Below, piece by piece: positions 57,212 through 64,000 of a DNA stretch of 64,000 nucleotides. The notes beneath the pieces were generated by a model, which had not been told where the DNA came from, ran no database searches, and was given only the letters and a program-made list of their open reading frames with translations. Source of the DNA: Pseudovirgaria hyperparasitica (taxonomy: Eukaryota; Ascomycota; Dothideomycetes; Acrospermales; Acrospermaceae). Each line of letters opens with the position of its first letter. Positions within the stretch are counted from its first letter, which is position 1. The position numbers and the translations under genes are program-made. The stretch is from positions 1,279,459 through 1,343,458 of the forward strand of contig NW_022985558.1 of NCBI RefSeq assembly GCF_010093815.1. The letters are read 5' to 3'.

Positions 57212-60058
57212 TCACCCAAAGAACTCGCCCGACACAAGCGTCTCCCACGGCTCGCCCGTTTCCCAGACCTTCTCCATCAGCGTACGCGCCTTATGCACCT
57301 ACGCAAACATTAGTCTCTCCAAGCTCAGCAAGATGGCCAACAACAGCAACAACATACCTGAATCATGCCAAACCCCTCCCCATTAATCATCCGATCCATA
57401 ATCCTCTCCCTATGCACCCCCTCCAACGCCTCACACCCCGCCGTAAACAGCGGAAACAAGACACACGCCTCCGCCGTACCGCCCTTGCGCACCCGGCCCA
57501 ACTTCTCGATAATCTCCGCAATCGCGTCCTGGACCTGCGCGTCGGCGCGCGGGCGGCCCAGCACCCGACGCAGCAAGTGTATGATGCCGGCGCAGTGAAA
57601 CATGGTGTTGGTAGCGAAGATCTCGAGGGCGTCCCAGCCGGCCTCGTGGTGGTCGTCGTCGTCGAGGCCGAGGACGATGTCGGGGGTGTGGGAGTGGGAA
57701 TGCGGCATGCTGGGCCGGTGGCGACAGCCCTTGTAGACGTGGTTTTTGCCGGCGTGGAGGTCGGCGAGGAGGCGGTGGGCTTGGGCGGCGATGGCGGGCG
57801 GAGGGTGCCAGTTTGGGCGGATGGCGCCGGTGGGGTCGAAGCGGGCTGGCTCGCAGGACTTTGCGAGGGCGGCGACGCGGGCGAGGTAGCCGACGCAGCG
57901 GGTGGTGAAGCCGAAGAAGCAGTCGATGCGCCAGTCGTCGTCGGGGGAGGAGGAGGAGTCGAGGCCGTCGGCGACCCAGTAGGTTGAGGTGAGCGGGTGG
58001 TGGTGGTCGTTTTTGGAGCCGGAGAGGGAGCCGAGCACGTCGAGGTAGGCGAACCAGCGGGAGAGGAAGTAGGGGACTTGGTCGCGGCGCTGGATGGATT
58101 GGAGGCCGCCGCGGGCGACGATCATTTGGCGGGCGAGCTTGAGGTGGTTTTGCCAGGGGATCTGGACCTCGAAGGCGGATGGGGAGATGATTTCGAGGGA
58201 GACGAGCATGATGGCTGTGGTGAGGCTGCTGTCGGATACAGGGGCGGACGGGCCGGTGGAGTTTGTGTTGTCGATGGAGCGGCGGAGCTGGGGGAAGACG
58301 TGCTGGACCCAGTGAGCGATGCGATTGGCAGGCTCGCGGTGGCCAAGAAGACGCGCTCGATGTGAGGCAGAGAATGCCAAGAGGAGGTCGAGCAGGATGT
58401 CGTCGCGTACAGCCACTGGTAGGCGAATGATTAGTTAGCATGCTGGGACAGAGGGCACATGGTGCAGAGACTCACGCTTGGGTAGGACGTTTCTGAAGGG
58501 ATTATCCTCGCAGTCGTGAGGCACCAGAATTCTGGCGGTGTGATTGATAAAGTGGTGGAAATACAAGAGGTTCATCGGATGGTCGAGAAGCTTAGCGGGC
58601 AGTGGTTCGAGCTCTTTTGAGATCTTGATTGGCACTGGTTTGGCATAGTATCCGCCCTTCTCAAAGGCGTTATCCCTGATGCTGTTGTCCTTGAAGCCAG
58701 GCGAGTCGTAGCCAGAGCGGTACGATGTAGGAGGGCTGAATTGACGTATGGCGTTCTGGTCGTCATTTCTGGGTGTATCTTGGTCTGGATCGCCGATATC
58801 GTAGCCGTAGGTCGTGTGTTTGGCAGTATACATAGGGTAATGGTGGCGACTCTTGCCATGGATCGAGTCAAATCGTCCTTCGACGCCGTTTGAACCTGCT
58901 AGCAGAGCATGAACGGAGAGCCGTGCTTCTGAATCTGACGTAAGGTGCTGAGACTCTCTTCTCGACGGCCGGATTCCCTCATCAGAATTTCCAGATGACC
59001 CAGGGGTGATGGGCGTGCTGAAGCCATATGGGGTCACAGAGCCAGGTCGTGGCGAGCAAGAATGATCATACATGTTTGGGCCTAGTCTGTCGTTGAGCAT
59101 CTCAGACCTCATGCTGCTGATAGAAGGAGACGGCGTGTCCTGAGTCGGACTGAGTCGCAGTCTTTTCGTCCGGTGATCAGGAGGCTCAAATGGGTCCTGG
59201 AAAGAGACTGAAGAATCCTGCGGGATCGGCACATTTCGACTTGGAGGTGGCATATTGGAGGGTGGAGAGCCAGAGCTATTGCTACGTGACCCGTTTGTAC
59301 CATTGCTCTGCCCGTCAGATTCGACCTTGATGTCAGTGGGAGAGATGAAATCCAAGGAGGAGTTCCGATGGTGGGCATTCAGGCGAGAGTCGACGGGAGC
59401 CGAAGTGACGGCCTTGAGAGCCTTGTTCATCTGGGTTTGTAGGGAATCCTGAGCAGGAGACAGCACTGGAGAGAATTGGAATTTGCCATTCTGAGCGCTG
59501 CGTGGACTGACTGCCGAGTTTGCCAATGTCGGAGAGGCGTGAGAAGAAAAGGACTGATTAACAGACGTGTCCAGAGGCGCGATAGACGAGGACTTTGGGC
59601 GAGACGAAGATTGCTGATGATGCTGGGGAAAAGAGTACTGGCTTTGAGCAAACTGCAACGTGGGACCAGTCGGAGACATGGTTGAGACGGAGAAAGTCGA
59701 GGTGTGTGGACTTTGCGCATGACTACTACCAAAATCAGACGTATCTGCATCGAGAGACATCTTCTTTGCACGACCGCTCCAATTGAGACGAATGCTGTAG
59801 TCGCAGGTCTCGCCCTGACGTTTGCAGTTGAGACACATAGGCTTCTCTTCGCCGCTGTAAACATGTTACTCAAAGGGCTTAGTGGACCACAGAGGGGTAA
59901 GCAGGCAGACGTACCATTTCACTTTTCGTGCCTTGCATGGCCTTTTTGATAACAAAGTCAGTAAAACAGGACAAGACTATACAGAGAGTGACATACCAAC
60001 AGCCATTGCGACTCCTCTTCTTTGGTTCCGGAGCGCCGTCTTTCTTTGGGCGCGGCAT
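57212..60058 (-). CDS. Zn2Cys6 transcription factor
   Basis: Five exons: 60058-59997, 59941-59915, 59854-58476, 58415-57358 and 57298-57212; frame is kept throughout, giving 870 residues. The zinc cluster spans the first three exons with Cys at 20, 23, 30, 37, 40 and 47, the exact C-x2-C-x6-C-x6-C-x2-C-x6-C spacing, preceded by a basic KKRSRNG arm. A long Ser/Pro/Gln-rich linker follows, then the C-terminal fungal-specific regulatory region (Fungal_trans_2 type): LPAKLLDHPMNLLYFHHFIN, LLDLLLAFSASHRARLLG, LVSLEIISPSAFEVQIPWQN and HLKLARQMIVARGG. Exon 2 is only 27 bases. It is predicted to bind CGG-containing sites as a dimer and control nearby or unlinked genes; its target pathway cannot be told. 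It is divergently arranged with the AIG1-like gene across a 1.64-kb promoter region. Confidence 0.93.
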
Positions 60059-61697
60059 GGCAGAGAAACTGGAGGAGGGAAAAACGGTGGTCCTGGCGCG
60101 CGGGCGGAAGCGGGATTTGAGCCAGGATAAAGAGAAGAGAAGCTCACGCTCGCTGACGGTCAGGATCAGGAAGTATATAGTGGATTCAAGTACGGACTGG
60201 GGGAGAGAGACAGGCGGGCACAGTTCCTTGCCACGTCTAGACGACGAGGATAGAAGAGCAAGGCAGTACTAGATGGCCAGTTGACGTGGCGCATGATGGG
60301 GTGCAGTGCGGAGGAGGAGACTCTCGGCATAAATCAAAAGGAAGACGCGGAGATGGAGAGGGAAAGGGAGAAGACGGAAAATGCGCAAGTGTCAGAAGTC
60401 CAGGATGGCAGAGTTGACGAGTGATAGTGGTGGAGGTGGTGGTAGTAGTGGTGGTGCCAGTATGTAATGATTGAGAGCAGAGTGAGTGTGTATGGTCGCA
60501 AAAGAATGCGAGGAGGGGGGGGCAGTGAATACGACAAGGCCTTGGCTGCTGGGATGGGCCTGGGGAAGGTTTACAAGTTGCATGTCGTAGTCGTCCAGCA
60601 CAGACAACTGCGAGGACAAACAATATCAGCATTAGTGGCATCAGCATGAAATTCTAAACATATATCATGCGAAGAAGCGAGGCGAGTGAGTGGTGGACGT
60701 GCAGTTATTGTAGTATATATCAGCATTATTATCATGACCACGATCCCCCCCCCTCCTGACCCCCCCCCTCCCCTCTCTCTCTCTCAAGGGGCCGCTACCA
60801 ACCCCCAGCTAAATTAGCTGCCAAACACTGGCGCACAACAGGCAGCAACCCAGCTAATCTCAGGCTAGACCCCAGCTAATTTTAGGCGGGACCCCAGCTA
60901 ATTTAGGTGGCCTGTTCCCCCCGACCCGCCCGCCAACCCTGGGCGCGGCTCGTTCTTCGCGTCTTCGCTGCAGCTCTCTCGTCCTTCTTTTGCTTCTTCT
61001 GCTGCCCACCAGCTCCACTTCCACTCCACTCCCTCCAAAAATCCACGATCGTGCCTCGTGATGTGTGTTATTGCCCTATCATCACTATTTTACATACTAC
61101 GTACACTCAAGCGCTATACATAGTACTGCTTGTTGTGTGGTACGGCTCTCAGTAGTACGCGGCATGCCACTCCCACGTGCCGTTCCAACATCGCCCCTTA
61201 CGCCATCGTACCAACAACACCCCCAAACATCCCATTCATTCAGCCATCACATCCATCTCCACACCTCATCTTGCTCTCCAACACACACAGTAATTAGTAT
61301 ATCATTGTTGTTGCCATGACCCAAGCAATCATGCAATGCACGCCCCCGCAACGTGACTGAGTATCCTGGCTCGTCCACACGCGCCAACGCGAACTAGCCG
61401 TCTCCTCGACCTTCTGCTCAACCCCAGCCAATCCAACGCTGCATATCCATCATCATCATCAATAATTAATCATCAACGACCCACCTCCGTCTTTTCTTCG
61501 CCCTGCCCTTCACATCATCGCCAGATCGATCAATCCTTCCATCCACCATCATCCTCTTTTCCCCTGTCTCGACCTCCTTTTCCACTTCTTCCTCGTCCTT
61601 ATATCGGCCTCTTCTGCCTTTCTTTGCACATCTTTCCCCTGTATAGTTATTGCTCCGCCCGCCGTTTTGACTGTCCTACCATCGGATAATTACCATC
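60059..61697. other. Divergent intergenic region, 1.64 kb
   Basis: Separates the Zn2Cys6 gene from the AIG1-like gene. Contains a C-run/CT-run (about 60746-60785), the CCAGCTAAT motif cluster, and C/T-rich leader sequence before 61698. No gene seen. Confidence 0.6.
60805..60902. promoter_or_regulatory. Cluster of four CCAGCTAA motifs
   Basis: CCAGCTAA occurs at 60805, and CCAGCTAAT at 60850, 60872 and 60894. The last three are exactly 22 bases apart, two turns of the helix. The first copy is part of a perfect 13-base palindrome AGCTAAATTAGCT (60807-60819). This looks like a multi-site binding platform for a regulator; the protein is unknown. Confidence 0.55.
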
Positions 61698-62941
61698 ATG
61701 AGCAACGTCAAAGCAAAAGCCAAAGACATTTTGCACCGCCATCCTCTGCAGCGAGCCCAGTCTCCCTCCAGGGGTTGGTCTGCCGCGCTTCATGTACGTA
61801 CTACCCAAGAGTCAAGTCATTACGGCCTCTACGCCTTGTCCAGACCTCGAATTCACACTTGGCCCCACACTAGGTCGTAGCTCTGTGTAGCTTTGCCTAT
61901 TCCTTCAGATAGTAAGTCCCCCATTCAGAGCTCTCGACCCGCCCGCTGTCAGTATGCCCGCTCACACACTATCGCCATGTCAGCCTCGTCGTCAATCCAA
62001 ACCCCATGTACGCAAATCCTTCCGACCAGCCTCTCGGCTCTGGCGCTTGACCTCGACCTCGATTCTTTTTACTGATCCCCACCAGAAATGATAGCTATGG
62101 CTGGCACATGCAGTATCTCACCATCTTGGGTACGTCAAACATCCACATTACCATCTGGCCATGTGTAGCCTTTGCTGCTATACTGGGACCCCTGCTGATT
62201 ATTGTCTATCCTTTGACCTTGCAGGTCTATCCCTGGCGACCATCACAATGACTCTTGCTTTACTTGCCGATATCACGCTATCTCCACGTATCTTTGCCGT
62301 CAAGAACGCTTTCGCTCTCACCTCCGCCCCAATGGAAGTTCTCATCTCCGCTCTCTACTGGGGCCTTCGTGCTTACGATACAAGTCTGGTGCTCCCCGAC
62401 TGGGCGCCTCGGCTTGCTCTTTCTGCAGGTATGCCCAACCATGTCCTTGTTTTTAATCCACACGTGACGCCATCAGCATGTTTGAGTTTTGAGCCTCTAC
62501 ATTACCGGCATGATACGTCTCAGCCCCTTCGGCATTCTAATGCTTATTCTCACCATCATCGAATTTTTCGTTTTGCGGTTTATGTATGCCAATGCCCTCG
62601 TTGCTGTTGCTGATCGTCTGGCGCTAGATTTCGGCTTCCATCTCTTCCCCACACTCTACCTCCTTATCGACACCTGGTTGCTATCTCCCCCACGCACAAT
62701 CCGCCTTGCACCTTCATTGCTGCTCTCTCTCGTAATCGCCTTCACTTACTGGTTCTGGATCGAGCGCTGCTACCAGTTTAATGGATTTTATCCATATCCC
62801 ATCTTCGCCCTACTCGACACTTCGCAACGCATTGGGCTGTTCACCTTCAGCGCCGTTCTTATGACCCTTTCTGGGACTTTCCTTGGTCAGCTGTATGGCG
62901 TGATGAATGGCCACCTCGATAATAGTAAGAAGAGCCAGTAG
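61698..62941 (+). CDS. FAR-17a/AIG1-like integral membrane protein
   Basis: Six exons: 61698-61793, 61874-61911, 61984-62007, 62086-62129, 62225-62428 and 62628-62941, joining to 239 residues, the family's usual length. Exon 3 is a 24-base microexon. The family (AIG1/ADTRP in animals) comprises multi-pass threonine hydrolases of fatty acid esters of hydroxy fatty acids. Family-like parts: SRGWSAALHVVALCSFAYSF, YGWHMQYLTILGL (candidate nucleophile Thr), ADITLSPRIFAVKNAFAL, APMEVLISALYWGLRAYD, GFHLFPTLYLLIDTWLLSPP (candidate catalytic His) and CYQFNGFYPYPIFALLD. About six hydrophobic segments fit an ER or plasma membrane protein. The fifth intron has a second in-frame acceptor that would insert 47 residues. 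Assignment of the Thr/His pair is by analogy to AIG1. Confidence 0.85.
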
Positions 62942-63741
62942 GCATCAGATAGACAACCCGACTCCACTTAGCACAGATCCAGCTGGAAACTCTTCCTTGT
63001 TTATAGTAAACATATTAAGGCTTCAGGACTTAGGACGCATAGCTGAAGCCTTAGAACGCATACAACATTTCAAGACTTTGGGGAAACTAGAGATTAGATA
63101 TGTGGGTCGGGTGTAACCATAGAATAGATCTACCGTGTATGTACTAATCATAAGCTCCATGCAAGAACAACTGCCGTCGCACCGTGATGCACCTTGCATC
63201 ACGAATCCGAGCAAGGATTGCGAGTATCAACTCGTCTAGCAACGTTCTACACAACATCGCATCTAGAGCATAATGCCAGCATCAGGCACAGTACCCACTC
63301 ACAGTACTTGCCATCGTAAAATCGAGGAATCAATTGCAGCGTGTTGATTATCGATGCCTCTTTTGTACGTCGTCCCCAGACTCCCAGTGCCAATGACGCA
63401 CCCGCCGGTCCCGCTGTCCCGTCCCGGGAAAATCGCGGTCCCACAGAAAGCAGCACCAGGCACCAACAACTTGCCAAGCATCGAAGCTTCTCTGAACCTC
63501 ATACGAAAGCTACACACTCTACGAAAAACACATCTCCATCCCAGGCACAATCCGCGTGTGCACATCCCCCAATACACACACCATCACCATGCATTCCATC
63601 TCCACCTTCCCTCTCCGCCTCACACGAGCCGCAAGCTCCACCGTCGCATCAACGAGCGCAATCATGCCAGCCACAAAGCAGCCCTGGACAGCGCGATTCC
63701 TCTGCATGAAGAGCAACAACACCACCACTGCCATCCAGACC
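62942..63741. other. Intergenic before PAM17
   Basis: No gene recognised. Overlapping open frames at 63.34-63.78 kb on both strands lack motifs and one overlaps the PAM17 start in another frame. Confidence 0.45.
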
Positions 63742-64000
63742 ATGACGAAACCCACCCTCCCCTTCCGCCGTAGCACACAAGCCACCCTCCTTCGTCAATT
63801 ATTTACATCCTCGTCGACGACGCGCACATATGCCACCAAAACCAAACCCAAAACCCCGTTGTCGGCATCTTCGTCCTCTTCGCCCGCCTCCGAACCCCTG
63901 ACATGGAACCGCTTCCTCGCCCTGCGCAAGACACGCCGCCGCTTCTCGCTCGGCAGCAGCATCATCTGTGCCGTCCTCACCCTCGGCATTGGCGGCTCGC
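63742..64000 (+). CDS. PAM17: PAM17, import-motor subunit (cut by the window end)
   Basis: The frame is open from 63742 to the window end (86 residues seen). It starts with a mitochondrial presequence (MTKPTLPFRRSTQATLLRQL, then FTSSSTTRTYATK) and continues into the Pam17 core: LTWNRFLALRKTRRRFSLGS followed by a hydrophobic segment SIICAVLTLGIGG, the first of two membrane spans expected in the family. Pam17 sits in the mitochondrial inner membrane and helps organise the presequence-translocase motor at TIM23. In-frame ATGs also exist at 63706 and 63664; 63742 was chosen because it begins the basic presequence directly. Introns downstream cannot be judged. Confidence 0.85.
   Translation, partial: MTKPTLPFRRSTQATLLRQLFTSSSTTRTYATKTKPKTPLSASSSSSPASEPLTWNRFLALRKTRRRFSLGSSIICAVLTLGIGGS

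Noticed and set aside
57431-58441. 336-codon minus-strand frame rich in Pro and Arg
   Set aside because: Out-of-frame shadow of the Zn2Cys6 gene's exon 4, which has the recognisable regulatory domain.
1-64000. tRNA, 5S rRNA or CRISPR arrays
   Set aside because: B-box-like words were looked for on both strands; only those beside the U6 genes fit a plausible pol III context. No cloverleaf was recognised and no spaced direct-repeat array exists. A tRNA scan would be needed for certainty.

Overview
The window looks like nuclear DNA of a filamentous ascomycete, probably a Dothideomycete. The class is an inference from gene content; the kingdom is well supported. Introns are short (mostly 45-95 nt) with GTRNGT donors and CTRAY-type branch sites. 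There is a Zn2Cys6 regulator, a DUF7707-type GPI protein, fungal GPD1, HIS1, a Dnt1/Net1-like nucleolar protein and eS28. The copied text includes one 183-base assembly gap (41881-42063).

Layout. 1-12.4 kb is gene-poor: no convincing protein gene, but two tandem U6 snRNA genes at 11.2 and 11.5 kb, each followed by a B-box-like element. 12.4-14.7 kb holds a four-exon gene of unknown function. 15.0-16.1 kb is a very AT-rich, TA-rich block typical of an old repeat degraded by RIP, bordered by a 30-bp palindrome. 17.6-22.7 kb holds a free-standing PKS-type C-methyltransferase, a membrane-anchored divergent ATP-grasp-like protein and a mitochondrial protein. 22.7-30.5 kb is a second gene-poor stretch. 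30.5-34.2 kb has an O-methyltransferase convergent with a polytopic membrane protein. 37.7-42.8 kb has a GPI-anchored cysteine-rich protein, glycerol-3-phosphate dehydrogenase and a gene cut by the assembly gap. 43.3-52.3 kb is a run of three nuclear/nucleolar-type acidic proteins, the last two of which may be diverged tandem paralogues. 52.5-64 kb is housekeeping-rich: a DUF924 protein, eS28, HIS1, a Zn2Cys6 factor, a FAR-17a/AIG1-like membrane hydrolase and the start of PAM17.

How the genes work together. Most are unrelated housekeeping genes. The exceptions are the methyltransferase/ATP-grasp pair (a possible small-molecule or modification pair, without a PKS in reach), the two-gene array at 48.1-52.3 kb, and the divergent promoter at 60.1-61.7 kb with a phased CCAGCTAAT motif cluster. 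Exon junctions below were placed by reading splice signals and checking that the frame stays open; none was tested against RNA.
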